From Ciona intestinalis (Eukaryota; Chordata; Ascidiacea; Phlebobranchia; Cionidae): a DNA stretch of 64,000 nt. Numbering within the stretch: position 1 is the first letter of the stretch; the number at the start of each line of letters is the position of its first letter. This document shows positions 11,575-25,585 of the stretch, in pieces. The position numbers and the translations under genes are program-made. Below the pieces are notes generated by a model. The model saw nothing but the letters and a program-made list of their open reading frames with translations. It had not been told where the DNA came from and did no database searches. Location of the stretch: assembly GCF_000224145.3 (NCBI RefSeq), contig NW_004190420.2, forward strand, positions 644,106 through 708,105. The letters run 5' to 3'.

Positions 11575-14500
11575 ATGGATATTTTATCAGACATGACGGA
11601 CTTTAATTGCTCAGATGCCAGAACAGCGATGCAGATTCTGATTTCTAATTCTTCGCTGGAAAGTATTCACAACCCATTTGTTGAACTTGGGTAAGGGTTC
11701 AACATGCTTACATTTATGTTTCACACTAAATAGTCAAACAACACAACTTCGGTAGTTTGGTGCTAATACTAATAGTAGAAAAAATGGATTGTGCTTAGAA
11801 TTTGCCACCCTGGGCACCAGATACATCCAAACAAAGTGCAATACGTTTATATATATTTTCACTACATATATTTCACAAATATTTTTTAATAAGTTCATTT
11901 AACCTTTGAATCCCCTCTAGCTTCGCCATGTTAAACTATATTTTTTGCATCCAATGTTTCAATTCTAGGTTTGATCAAATCAAGGAGAAAGTTGTACCTC
12001 ATTTATGTCCACATATAGAAGTCCCAAGTTCAGAAACCGTATCTCAACCAATGCCATCAAAATCAAAAAGTTTCCCTCGTCGTATGAGGCCTACCAAGTT
12101 CCGAAAATCTGTTCGTTCTTTACCAGGAGATGGGACAGTGGTTACCAGTTCCAATTCTGAAAGTGATTATATTTATATGGATGACTGTGAAGCATTAGGT
12201 AATGCAGGTTTAGATGCAAAAAAGCGAAAGTTTTTTATTGTATAAAAAGTGTACTACTTTACTGTGGTGTGCCAAAGGTAATATATAGTAGGCCAGAGTT
12301 ATCTCACAGGCTTTTGTGGTTTTACCATAATAATTAAAAAAATAGTTGGCAGAAAAAGTTAGAGGTCATTTTATTTTAGCTTACAATTATCAAGACTTTT
12401 TGAAATTTGTGATACCCATATACTCATATACAGCCGTTATTATTCATATTATAAAAGTGTCTTGGCCAACCAAAAAACAAATTACCAAAATTATTTTGAC
12501 TTAAAGTCATGTTTTACCAAAGGCAGCAGCAGCAGCATGACATCTGTTTCGGAAAAGAGGTCTCATCAGAGTTATTGGAAAGATTGTGATTTTCTCATCT
12601 ACAAAGCAATGTCTGCATGTGTTAAACATCCAGTGTTGCTACCATGTAAACATGCGGGTTGTATTTAGTATATATCCATTTTGTTTTGTTTTTTATTCTT
12701 ATATATTTACACAGGCACATTGCAAAGCCATAGCTTACTGAACAAGGAAGATGGGTAAGCTGAATATTGTTACTATTTTAAGCATTTTATAAAAAAATGT
12801 AAAAAAATCAACAATTGATGATTCCTATTATAAGTTTGTTAACATTGATTAAACATATATTTATAAACAAAAATATGGAAAGCAAGAGACTCTAGCAAGT
12901 ATTTACACAACAAACATAAAGATAAAAGTATTTCTTATTTAAATTTATTTCTTTTTATGCAAAATTTCCTGTTTTTTTTTACAGTGAGGTGGCACTGATT
13001 CTCGGTTCATTTCTTCGCAAGCTTTGTAAACATCCATCCAAGAAACACAGAGACTACCAACACATAATATCACAGTCAAATAAAGAGCAATCTCTGCAAT
13101 CAGAGCTGTTTTATCAACTACAAGTGTCCGAGAAAAATGAACACCCGTACTACAAACAAGATGAGTTCTATGTAAGTATAGTAAATTATTTTTGCTGTAC
13201 AAGGTACTTTGTTAAACTTATTCCAAAGGTAATAAACTTATAATATAAAAAGTGGAAAAATTTTTGTTGAGCAATTTAAAGTATGTTGCATTTACAATTT
13301 TTAAACGATAGTCTGCAAAATAAATATTTTACGTTATAAAAAAGTATAAGCTGAAAATTTAGCTTGAATAGTTTTAGTCTATGTAGGTAATTTGACTTTT
13401 TTAATCGATAAGAAAACTGTCAGTATTGTTTCTGAGCCTAAATAAAAAAGTTTTTTTCTCTAAACAACATTGCATATAAATTTTTTTAATATTTAAAACT
13501 TCATTCATTTGTAGTCAGTTGAGGACAATCGAAGGTGGCAGAAAGTTGAAAGAGATGAAATTAATTCTTTCATATCCAGACTTCCTGGTTTAGACAGCCC
13601 TGATGTTTATATTTCAACGCGTAATAGATGTGAGGATTATAGAACACTTCTATCTAAAGTAAGAAATACAAAAAGATCTAGATATATTTATCTTATTTAC
13701 GGCGCCGTGGCACAGTGGTTAGCGCACCTGCCTGTAACCCAGAAGTAATGGGTTCAAGGCTCGACGCTGCTACCATTGTGGGTATGTGTTCTTGGGCAAG
13801 ACACTTAACGACAATTGCTTTAACCCAGTGTTCACTAATGGGTTGTCCAAATTATCAGTCATACATAAAAAATGAAAAAAATCAACAAAAAAATAAGCAC
13901 CCACAAAGTAACATACATGGTAACTCGTAAGCTGGCACGAGGTGTTAAACCCGTGTGATAACGACTGTCATTTTCCGGCCACGCAAGGATGAAGTAAGTT
14001 GCATTCATCTTGATTGCCAAAATAGTGATGTTTTATTACATAATATATTTTTTTCTATCTGGGTAAGTGGCTCATTTCCCAAAATAGAATATGTATAATA
14101 CTGCTGACTGCATATAAAACCTGAACACTACTGATTTCTTAAAATAATTATATTCTCCTGAATGGTGGAATTAAAACTTTTTTCTGTGTTTTTGTTTTCC
14201 CCATTTTTATTTAAAATTTTTCTCCAGGTTGTAAATTATGAACTTAGTGATATGATAAAGAATGGATCAACGCTAACTATTCCGGAAACTTCTTTATCTC
14301 CATCTGTATCTTCAGCGAGTCTTCCAAGAGCAGGGAAGATACTTTCATCCAAGTCAAGCAGACTCCTTGCAGAGTTTGCATTGAGATATCGTGTTTCTCC
14401 GCTGACACAACTTGTCATGTACTTTCAGTGTTTGCTGAAGTGTATGGATAGTAACATTCTCGCGTTGGGTGACTTGGAGACTTTAGAAGAGTTACAGCAT

Positions 14501-17500
14501 TGCGTGAGTTTTGTTAAAACAAATTATAATTGTTGTGTTTGTGGAAAAGACACTGATTATTGGTATGCTTAAATCATAAGGTCACTAATAGATTATTCAA
14601 GTTGTCAGCTTTACAGAAAAAAGAAAATACATTAATTGATTCATAACGTCAACAAAGCTGTGTAATTGTTTAAATGTACTATATTATTTAATATTTATAC
14701 AACGAGTTTAAAGTTTAAGTAAACAAGTAATATTTATTCATGCATTTCAATACATCCAAGCAAATTCATACATGAATTACATTTTAGCTGAAAGAGATTC
14801 TAAACTTTCTCACTGGTGACTTTGGCGTGCATGTGATATTAAAATCAGAAGTTAAATTGATGAATGAACTCACAGGTAGTAAGCAACCTAATAAACATTT
14901 ATTAGTTGGTATTTTCTGTGGCTTTAATTGTTTATTCCGAGTGACCTCACCTTTGAACAAAGTCCAGATCATTATAATGTTGTATTGACATTTAGGTGCA
15001 ATGTTTGCATAACAAAGTTTAATGTCTGTACAGTCATTGCTGTGATAGCTGCGTTAACATAAACTTTATATCAAAAATTTTCAATGCATATTTAAGTGTT
15101 GGTGATAATTTCATATTGTTACAAATTTTAAAAATGGAAATAATTGCTAAGTAACATTATTGTAATATGCTGGTACTTCTCAACTCCTGGGTCATGACTC
15201 AAAAGTGTGTCACTGTTTTAAGATTTGTGTTGCAATCGCTATGCTATTAATTTTTTCTTCGTTCCAACAAAAGTGTAGAAACACCATAATACCTATGATT
15301 AAATATACATGCACGCCAAGTTGGCCACACTAAACATAAATGTGTTCTTTGAACTAGAGATGGTGATAGAAGATTTGAAATCTATGATGTGTTCATTCCT
15401 TACAACTTGGAAGCCTACTAAAGACCAACTGAGCACTTCACTTGCTCTTCTGCATAGTTGCTACACATGGCAACAATTGTACGACGAACAAAGAGAAAAT
15501 GATTATCCGTTTTGTGTCGAAAAATGGTTCCAGTATGTTGCTAACTAAAATTTAAAATTTTGTAAACTCAAATTATGAATAAATAAATCGCCAGAAAACG
15601 ACAGTCGTTATAATGTGGGTGTACACCTCGTGCAAGAGTTACCATGTATGTTACTTTGTGGTTGATTATTTTTACCTTATTTTCACAAATTGGACAACTG
15701 CACAGTTTTAACCAGTCTATTTATTTATTTAACAAATATTATCAAATTCTTCCATGAAATTATGTGTAAGGACAAAAATGCACCCTTTACATAGGAAAAC
15801 AGCAAAAACATTTAACTTCAACTATTTCTTAGGGCAGCAGTCATTGAAGGCTATGAGAGTCAGAAGCATTTGAAATGTGATTGTGAAGATCCTTGCATTA
15901 CCTCTAAATCTGCATGTCTTCTCCGCGCTATCCAATATTCCATGGAAACAATTTGCAACGGCAGCAAAGAAGGATTTCAATCTACCTTTGAACCTTACAT
16001 TGAAAATGTTTCAAAATCTTCAGCTGCAGTGCTTTACACAAGGGTGCTTAAAGATGTACAGGATTTGGCAAACGATTCCCAGGCTGCAAAGTCTTTTGAA
16101 AATAAATCATTTGAATTTGTTTCAAACATTCATCTGCCATCAAAGTAATTGGATTAATATTCAACTCTTTCACGTTTGAGTGTAATAAACATTTTGGAAT
16201 TTTAGTTTAAATTTTTATTTTGGTATTTATAACTCATAAGTGATGTTCTATCTATTTATTTATTCTATGTTATATTTATGGAGTCCTATAGGGTAGCACC
16301 TGAAAATAATGCAGTAGCTTCATTTCTCCTAAAATGATATTAAAAATCCATAAATAGGAATAGTAGTTAATCGGCTGTAATTTTTATAACCAAATCCATA
16401 TGCACAGTTCTAGGAAGAACTTAAAGAACTTTGTTGGACTGTTTTTTTTTTATTTTCTCAGGTTGTTTGAATTTGAAGAATGTGTTTTTAAAACTTGCCA
16501 CACACCTTCAATGGAAGATCTATCATTGAACTGGAAGACAGTCTTCCATGATAAACGGCGTTTCTGGATGAGAGAAATTAGGTCCAGGATGAGCAAGTCA
16601 ATGCTTCTATTCATTAAGGATCATGGGAAAGGATGTTCGGTGGATTTAAATACAGAAGAAGTTTTCCTGGTTTCAGAGATGCCGGACACTCGTACCAGTT
16701 CGTGTTCAGATCGCCGTAAAAAGTCAGTGACCACTGACAATGCAAACACACATGTGACCACAGAACGCACCACGGTATGCATTGTGTTATATTATTATTC
16801 TCAGCATGTGATAGTCACAAAAATATTTGTTATTGTAATTCTTGTTACATGCAGACTGAGGGGCATGACAATACTCAACGTATGAGAATGAACACTATGG
16901 TGGGGTGTGGTGTGGAAAATGAACCGCGACATGAGATCTCAGAGTTTATGACCCTTAACACAAGCTCACGTGACAACTTTTCAGTCATCAGACCTTCATT
17001 CACATTTACGCAGTCCGCATTGGATTTGGTTCTTTTAATAAACAGGTATTTTGTTTTGTATTGTTTACCCAGTGTGCAACAGCAACAACAAGGATGTCAT
17101 TTAATGATTAACTTTGTTTGCATAGTTCGTTCTACTGCATAGTTGCACCCTACTTTAACTTAACCTAAATTACACCATTTAACAAAATGTTCAAATATGA
17201 CGCAAGGTTTTTTTTTTACAGGTTTATTGCATTTATTGAGGGGTTGGTGCAACCACTACATAACCTGCCGTATGATCTGTACAAACTTCCTTCTGCTGCA
17301 ACCAACAAAGATTTGTTTTGTATTCAAGTGTTTGAGGTTGGTACACACAACTACTCTTAACTTCATGCGTGGTGTAATGGCACAGTTTATTGGACTTTAT
17401 GATTACAACAGCAGATTGCAATTGTGAAGGTCATATTGAAAATTCTTGGTATTTGTCTTTAAAACTTGTATATAATTGAAGTGCTCTTATAAACACCACA

Positions 17501-20500
17501 AATTCAATGACGTAATGCTTTTCAGGTTATGTCACGTATAATCAAACAATACTGTGATTGTATGCTTAACATAGACCTTTGCAATATTCCCGAAAAACGT
17601 GTGCTGCAGTATGTGACAAAGGAAAAAAGGGAACAACTAAAACGAAGGTTACATCATTTTTACTATAAAATGTGTTGTGTCTTATTTTCTGTTGCTATAC
17701 ATTATCCAAATGTAATGATGATGCCATACACAAATTGTTCCATTCTGGACAAAGTACCTCATAAATACAACATTTTACCACCAATATGCGGAAACAGGGT
17801 ATAGTTATTATTTGGGTCATTTTTTACATTATTTTCTCTACTGAAACAGATTTGAAACATTCTATTTGTATTGTTTAGAGCACTTAATGGAACGGTTAAT
17901 TGCTGTCGTCATCAAATGGAAAGTGTTAGATGTTCAACCACAGAAGCTGATGACTTTTCTACAAACAGCGGTTATGCAAAGGTTTTTATTTTGGCTTTAT
18001 TTTCAGTTATAACACAGTTGTAGTATTTCCTGAATTTCATGCCCCCATTATGAGGTTCAATATACATATATATATATATATATATATATCTTGGCAAGTA
18101 ATTTTTTTTTTTTTCGAAATGCCATATTTAACCATCCATTGGTAACCACCCAATAAGAGTATTTTTTTTTTACATCTCAGATGTGCAGGCGAATAAACAA
18201 TGTTGCTCTCTTGTTGGGAGGGCGACATGTGATCTTTGAAAAGTTGTGTCGTGCGCTTCAAATCTCCGAAAGTATTGCGTCATCAGCGATGACGTCGTCA
18301 AGAAATTCCTCCATGCATGAGCGATTAAGTGACTCGGATATTTACCACACACGAACTACGGTAAGCACATAATGTTGTTACATTTATTTTCTGTTTGTAC
18401 ATAATACAACTTGACGTTTAAACCTCAATACGTTGTTGATTTGCAGGAAAGTTTGTATTCAGAAGGCAGTGATTCCAGTCAAGATACAGTTGTTTATGTA
18501 GGGCCTGGTAATTCCAGCGATAAACCAGCTGACAATCCGGAATCGGAATCACTGATCTGCCACGATGAAAGCATGGTTGAATCTGGAACAGAGATCGTGA
18601 ATTCTTTAAGTGAATTACCAACGGACGGGAACAACAATAACGCTCAAAGAAGCGAGCAAGACATGCCACCTCACACATCAAGCGTAGATGTACATTTACT
18701 CGGAGTTGGGAATAAACCACCAAGATTGAGGCGTTCATATACGGTGATGGAGGGGCGGAATGACCACGGTCGCAGCAGACAGCGAAGTTGTACAGATGCA
18801 GACTTGGTGGACGAGCAGGAGTCTATATTAGTCCTTGGGATTACACCACTCTTGGTAAAACTTTTAAAGGTTTTCATTGAATCCTTTCAAATTTTAAACT
18901 ATCCGCTCATTTGCTCATATAACCAAACAATTGATGCGGTCAAACAGTTACACCCACGCAGCAATCGTAAAGTTTAAAATCGAGCAATTGTGTAATGCAA
19001 ATACGCGTGTTTATTTGCCAACTGAGTTAACTGCTGTCGACTCACGTGCGGTGCGTTTTGCATTGCATGCATTTAATGCAAGTCATCCTCGCAAATGAAC
19101 GCTAACCCTAGGGGGGAAATAATGCTTTGCTTACATAGGATCGGTGTGGAGAGTCGGTGACGACATGTGCACGTTCACTATGTGGTGTTCTGGGTTGGAG
19201 GGTAACAAAAACGGTGTTTGGGAAACTTTTATCTCTATTGGATAAACCGAACGTGAACTTTACCCGTTATAACTGCCCCAACACAACGACGGATGTTGAA
19301 ATTTGCGAACAGTTTTTCGAACCTGTAACCTCTGATCTATACCACGTTCTTAACCAGCTCTCTACCCTCGTACGCACAGAAGTTTTGCCGCAGTTGCACC
19401 AGACGGTGTGGAAACTTTTTTTAGAGGTATGTGTCGCACGAGTTGTGTAACTATATGTTCAGAAATGCAGTCAAGCAAACAAAACATGCACTGCAGTCGT
19501 TCGTATTGACATTAGCAAATGGTAACGAGTAACGACAATATGTCTTGTATTTCACACAATAGGTAATTTACTAAAATGTATTCCGTGCGTCAAAATCAAA
19601 AGCAAATTCATCTAATCCTAAAATATTCGCAATTTAATAGATCTTCAAAACTACTGTAATGAAGTTGGGTCAACATCCACTGAATATGAGAAAACGTTCG
19701 TTTGTTCTACTTAATCTCTTCCGCTTCTTTGCCAACATCTTCTCATCTTTCGAGCTCCTCCAGGAAGATGAGATGACTGAAGACATCCAGCCATCACTAA
19801 AACTCCTGGAGCTTTACACACTCACCACAGAACGAGTAATTGGCATCCACGAATCGTTGGAAAATCAAGTACGAATTTTCATTGACATTTCTTGTTTTAG
19901 TATAGCTCACCCTTGCTTTGCCTATACGATTAAAACATTCCGACCCTGAAAAGCTTCGTATTTTATCAACTATACAGCAAAATAATAAATATACTAGCGT
20001 GGGGAAAAATGGAACACCTATTTTCTCGTCCCATTTAGTAGTAAACAGAAAATTCAAAGAAGTATAAATTCGTATCCTCACGACTTCCATAGACCGTTGT
20101 TAATTGTTAAAACGCGGTTGTAGATTTGGATATCTTGTTTAAAGGTGTCTCACCTATCCCACCCTACTACATATATATATTCTTTCATGTTGCACAAACT
20201 TCCCTGTACATTTAGTTTTTTTTTATTTAGCCTATCAAAATGGAGCAGTTATTAATGGAGATTCGTAAAAAACACAAGTCATTTAGCGGCCGTCAACTCC
20301 TGCAACACGTGATCAAGACATATCCCAAGCTGCCTCCAAGCAAAGGTATAACATAATTTCATTTATGACATTTGTATTTATGTTTCATGTTGTTGAATAT
20401 TAACGAACGCGCATGACCCACGTTTATGTGTGTCCGACCACGCATGTGTTTATATAGTAGGGTGGGAGAAGATGGGACAGCTTTAGAACAAAGTATCCAA

Positions 20501-21933
20501 ATATTCTGATCGTGTTTTAAACAATACATTAACAACTGTCTATGAGAGTCGTGAAGATACGGGTTAATATAATTCTTTGAATGTTCTATTACTACCAAAT
20601 GGAACAAGAGAATAGAAGAAAAAGGTGTCCCATCTTCTCCCAACCTACTATACTTTGTCTCTTCGAAGACTATAACGAAGATCTGGAAAAATCCACAATA
20701 ACAAAAGTTAGAGAAATAGCGACGACATTGTCGGCAGTCATTAAAACCCATTATGGTTAAAAAACTGTTTAAGGTGGTTGCAATATTTAGTCGCTGTACT
20801 AATGTCAGTTGCATAAAACGGTAATGGTGTATGAAAACAAACAAACTTAAAAAGTCATGTTATACGCTCGCCACCTTAATGGCCTTCTCTACAAAAGCTA
20901 ATTGCTCTAATACATTTCTTAAACACAACGTATATTCTACCATGCATCGGTTATCTAATATCATTTCACATTTACAGCAAAATCAAAAGCACACAAGAAA
21001 TGCGAAGAATTAATAAGACAGAAGCTCATCTCTTTGTTATTTGTTCGGGAAAAAAATACAAGTCGTTTACCAGATCTCGTGGACGATTCGCTAAGTTCGA
21101 ACTGCAGTAAGTAATCCCAAAATAATCTTTCAAGAAATATGGGATTTGGGTCCTAACGGTATCCCATCTTACCCCACAGCACCACACAACTATTAAGGTT
21201 GCCTCGTTAAAAGTGCCAATTATTAATTCATTCTATAATACTTAGTCCTTTTCGCCCAAGGTTCCACACCGACGTCTTCAAGAATTGAGATAAGTGAAAC
21301 GTCATCATCGATTACGTCAGATGATTCATTTACTTCACCTATTGAATCAGATTCCGACGGGAGCCAAGACGTCACAGATCCTAATAAATTTTACGCAGAC
21401 GATGATCATTTTTACGTCATCTTGCAAGCTTTACAAGACACGTTTGCTGTGCACGGGGTATGTGGTTGTACTTAAATCATTTTCGGAATAATCGTTTTGT
21501 TTTCTTTATAGCAAGTGCAAGTAGCGTCAGAACCACTGGTGAATATTATTTTAACTAAATTAACAAAAACTTTGTGTTACGGTAGTTCAACGCATATATA
21601 CGAGTACGACCGTAAGATCAAAACTTCTATACCACCTTTCGTTTTATTAAAGAAACTCGGAAGAATATATTTTTGCTGAAGGAAATACCTATATAACTAA
21701 TCTTGACATATGACATTTATAAAACTCGAAAAATAAAATTTCTTCGTATATACCTTATAATAAAAACGTTGCTTTAGATTCAACAAACCGACAGTGCGAG
21801 TCCCGGAATCGACTCTGTCAAGAATGTTCTTCTAAGCAGACAAATGTACGACCACCAAGCGAACGAGTTTTTAAGACGTCGAGGTTACATTAAACGGTGG
21901 TACCAGCAGGGCTGTTTCTGTTTTCCGCTGTAA
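11575..21933 (+). CDS. Large unrecognised protein, about 1,420 aa, 23 exons
   Basis: I do not recognise this protein. Exons, all phase-consistent: 11575-11690, 11969-12198, 12523-12657, 12715-12754, 12985-13171, 13515-13658, 14228-14503, 14788-14875, 15358-15532, 15833-16144, 16462-16774, 16855-17045, 17222-17336, 17526-17647, 17879-17981, 18181-18360, 18447-18854, 19139-19426, 19641-19868, 20231-20345, 20978-21106, 21246-21457, 21778-21933. The start ATG at 11575 opens MDILSDMTDFN. The chain looks mostly alpha-helical with Leu- and Cys-rich helices (for example LTQLVMYFQCLLKCM, LLNLFRFFANIF) separated by polar Ser-rich linkers encoded near 16650-16900 and 18290-18830. No signal peptide or clear membrane segment and no catalytic motif that I can name. 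It ends GCFCFPL. A helical scaffold or tethering protein is possible, but that is only an impression. The exon model is strong; the function is open. Confidence 0.8.
13701..14008 (+). mobile_element. tRNA-derived SINE, full length
   Basis: Intron 6 of the unrecognised gene. The head carries a box-A-like GTGGCACAGTGGTTAGCG and a box-B-like GGGTTCAAGGCTCGACG, followed by CTTGGGCAAGACACTTAA, CACTAATGGGTTGTCCAAAT, an A-rich stretch and CACCCACAAAGTAACATACA. This is the best copy in the window and the reference for the others. It is not called a tRNA gene because the head has no full cloverleaf. Confidence 0.85.
15570..15700 (-). mobile_element. SINE tail fragment, antisense
   Basis: Intron 9 of the unrecognised gene. 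The CGACAGTCGTTATAATGTGG and CATGTATGTTACTTTGTGG blocks are the reverse complement of the SINE tail. Confidence 0.65.
18061..18089. repeat. TA microsatellite
   Basis: (TA)n run in intron 15 of the unrecognised gene. Confidence 0.9.
19990..20172 (+). mobile_element. MITE copy
   Basis: Intron 19 of the unrecognised gene, close to the exon 20 acceptor. Left GTGGGGAAAAATGGAACACC, right CCTATCCCACCCTACTAC. Confidence 0.85.
20453..20652 (-). mobile_element. MITE copy, reverse orientation
   Basis: Intron 20 of the unrecognised gene. Opens TATAGTAGGGTGGGAGAAGA and continues with the reverse core (ACTACCAAATGGAACAAGAG), closing GGTGTCCCATCTTCTCCCAA. Confidence 0.9.
21137..21182 (+). mobile_element. 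MITE end fragment
   Basis: Only the right end is recognisable (GGTATCCCATCTTACCCCAC) in intron 21 of the unrecognised gene. Confidence 0.6.
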
Positions 21934-24900
21934 AATGTTGGCTGTCAATTCAACCCCATGAGAAGTCATGATTGCAAACATTGCATCGAATTTCACATAA
22001 TAAGGTACTTTGTATAAAATCGTATAATTTAAGAAGTTGCTTCTCTATTCCTCTATGTTAACATGTAGACAGGTGCAATAGATAACTATCAGAAAAGAAT
22101 AAAGTTCACTGTTATATCTTCCATACCACAACACCACCGACTCTCTCTTATCCTGTTACATGTTTCCGTGGTTTTCCACCGATAGTGTGCGACCTGTTAT
22201 AGGTTGCATTATGTTATATGCCTTAGTATGGTTGAAGGTGAATACCAACTAAAAATCGCGAAAAACAGAACCACTGGAGTAAAAAATTAACCACGCTACA
22301 ATACATGGGATTCCCAGAAAAAATGCTGGTTCGATTCTTACAATTTCCAACACGTCGTCTTAGAACAGCGATAGTGTTTTCTATTTATTTCATCATTCTT
22401 TTTTGTGTTATATCGTTGTTGTATTTCTGGGTCCAGTGTTTATTTTGGGGTATGGATTTTTTGTTTATTTTGATATACGTTCAGCTTTGAGGTAATTGTT
22501 TAAATGTACATGCTGCCTTATATCCAGTGTTATTTTATAATTACCCTCCTGTTATGTTATACAGTGCAATATTGTTTCTGTGCAATTCTTGTTATACCTT
22601 TCAATATTTTTAACCGGCCCACATACGTAACTGTGCTACTTTCGTTGCTATTTAAAGGCAACGTGAGCATATATGTTAGAAACTGTAGAAATTTTACCTT
22701 AGGACAAGTTTTGTTTATCACTTGTACATCTCAATTTGTTATCTTATAAAAATAAAAAGCCAATTAGAATAAGTGGTCCAATTGATGACTGAAGCCTTTA
22801 CATAATTTTGTGGCCAAATTTAAAAGCCCTTAACGGGAATATGAGACAGCTATGCGTCATTCGGTGAGCTACTAAAACCAATCGAAACCTCGTTCAAATA
22901 AATGATGTACCGTCTCGCATGTTAGCCCAAGGGGGCTGGGCTGGATATCAGTGCCAGCATCAAACCGTCTGGATTGAAAGAGTAAAAGACGACTGATTTT
23001 CCTAACGCGTCAGATAGGTGAACCCCACAGATAGTAACTGTGTCGTGATGGTTAACTCTTTCTTGCTATTACGCAGTATATCGAGCGTCTTGACAAAGCG
23101 AACCACTGAGGCAGGCTATAAACGGACAATTGTGGGATATTTTAAAGTCATTAAGGTTTCAAGTTTCAGAATGATAGAGAAATAATGATACTGTTTTGAC
23201 TTGAGTCAAAAGCAGCGTTTGGAATCAGCCTTTTGATGCTCCCATTTCAAATTTTGTGGCAAAGCTAATTAAGAATTATTCGGTTAGTATAATTTGCATC
23301 AGGCGGTTGTAATTCTTAACCTCACGGGGACGAAGATTTTTATTTTTACCGATCAAGCGTAAAAGGCCGGAAATCGATACGCCCGGAGATCAGAGAACGT
23401 TTTCCGGTAGCCTGTCTCTCGCAACTATCGACGTTTCCAGCTTGGTGAGTTTGTAAAGTAACTCGCTTCAAAAACAACTCTTTAGTCGCCCCACTCCACG
23501 ATTGGTTAAGCCAGCGTTGTCGTTATTTCTCAATTTCTTCTACGTTAAATATGAGCAGATGGCGACAGTAGAGCTTAGCGACCGAAATTGCCTGTCGTTC
23601 GGTAATGGTTGGTTTCGCCGACTTCTTAGATTAATAACCTGAAGCGACGCGTTTCCCCACTGGCCATTGTCCTGCAGGAATTCGCGTTCGATCGCGGTAA
23701 TTCTACGCCGCTTAATCGCTCGGTCAATTAAAAGGTTATAGAGTTACCAGTAACGCGTGCTCGGGTCACAACGAAAAGCGAGTAGGTTTCTATTTCGAAA
23801 ACGTGTCAGAGTGGGGAATCCGTTACAACAGCCAGGTGTGTGCTGCATTGGGTTTAGTTCTGGTGTATGGCCGGCGTAAATGATAAATAATTCAAACTGG
23901 GCTACTCTAACGGCTTTTCTCAAGGACCGCTGTTTAATTTGCGTGTTCGTACGTCACCTGGCAGATATAGGCATTGATGGAAAAGTGCATAGTAGTATAA
24001 CAGAGGATAAGGATAGAAAATTGGTCAAGAAATAGGTCGCTGGAAGTTTTGAGCCATTAAACGAAAGCAATTTTCTGCGAGTTAACCCTCTCTGGGCAAA
24101 TACATTTACATGTTTTGCTTTACTCCTGCAGAAGCCGCAAACAAGCACTGAGGGAGAGGAGTCTCGCCTAAATTGCATTATCATGTCCGACTGTCTCTGT
24201 TTATTATTATTGGCAAGTCAAATTTAGGGATCTCGTTTAGACAAGCCTAATGTTTAACCCACCCTAACCTACTGTCGAATATATATTCTAAGAGATTAGA
24301 ATCGGCACTACTGTCGTTATTTTAAAACTGAGCTTGTATTATTGCATTTAGAGGTTGTATATTGATCGTGGATTAACCTATGTTTCTTATTGGATGTGTG
24401 TATTAGATTAGATTTTGTCTCGTACCCAACTGCTACAGGTTTCAATATACATCACAGTATACAGGTTTAAGCCGGGTGTATCGGGTGTACCCGTTTTATC
24501 CAAAAACTGAAGCCATCTAGGGTTTGGATTAAGTTTCCTGAAACGCGAGAGGAGAACGGAAATAAGTCTCCGACAATGAAAATAACCAACACCTGGTCTC
24601 GGGCTTTAATTGAGGCGCTAAAAGAGCCCGGAAAAGAAAATTATAAGCTATGATATTGCCTTGAAGACGTTTCTCACGCTCGAGATACTTCATTTCCATA
24701 ATAGCTTATACTATGAGGCAGAGTGCTGATTTTATGATGAGCCATAAACTAGGCCAGCATTACAGCGTGTAACGCATTACCGATAAATCGATGAAGTTGC
24801 TTCGGTTAAAAAATTATAATCGACAATAGGGCTAGCAAACCAGCGGAGCAGTTACATATTAGACAATTCGGCGCCGCTTCCACTTTTCCACAAAGCAAAG

Positions 24901-25585
24901 TGGAGACATAATCCTGATGTTTTCGTCATCGAATCCTAGCCATATTATTGTGTTGGTAGCTGTGGGTGGCAAAATGCGATGGCTGCCTGCGTCGCAGTGT
25001 GTACACAACAAATATGACACCTACAAGTTTTTGCAGCGTTTTTTTGCTCTGGTTCTTGATGTTAAATTTTTCATATTTTTGCAGTTTCCAGGACGTTGCA
25101 TTTTATTCCGTTTTAGCGTCATTAACATAGAGTTGTCCACAGTACTTTGCCTATTGATTCAGATTTAAGCAGTAGCTGTACTGACATTACTGTGCAAACC
25201 AATACTGTTACTTCGAATAGTTGGACGAAATCTCTGTTGGGATTATAGGCCAGCATAATAAGGCAAGACACAATAGCCAATTCCCACAGCTCGCTGCGCC
25301 AGACTTGTAGTGACGTAGAAGTTGTCAGCCTTTTTCTCATTATTATGTGGGACATCGGCCGACTGTCATTGCCGGCGGTTTCTTCTAGAGATTTTGCAGC
25401 TTGAGGAGTTATCAGGAAAATTTAAAGTTGGTTTTAATTATTTTATTTAACAAGCGATAGAGTTGTTTCTACTATCAAATATATCCTCAGGTAACCTTTT
25501 ATCTGTCTAGTGATCCAAAATGGGTAGGTTGTAAGTACAAGATAGAAATACAAACGTTGAGATGTTTTAAGCGCTGTGCAACGCT
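21934..25585. other. Long spacer, 3.7 kb, upstream of THSD7
   Basis: The largest stretch without a supported gene. It contains the 3' end of the unrecognised gene and the presumed promoter and 5' UTR of THSD7. Unlike most introns here it carries no copy of the MITE or SINE families, and 22900-24000 looks less AT-rich than its surroundings. Open frames near 22305-22749 and 23954-24184 lack domains and splice context. Regulatory content is plausible but not demonstrated. Confidence 0.4.
22098..22103 (+). other. Candidate polyadenylation signal
   Basis: AATAAA about 165 bases after the stop codon of the unrecognised 1,420-aa gene; position fits a short Ciona-like 3' UTR. No transcript evidence. 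Confidence 0.4.

Noticed and set aside
13701..13775. Possible tRNA gene
   Set aside because: Box A/B-like motifs belong to a SINE head; no full cloverleaf, and the same head recurs in other copies with SINE body attached.
20359..20844. 161-codon minus-strand open frame
   Set aside because: Runs through a reverse-oriented MITE and intron sequence; no recognisable protein.
22305..22749. Two hydrophobic open frames in the long spacer
   Set aside because: Hydrophobicity follows from T-rich DNA; no start context, splice sites or family match.
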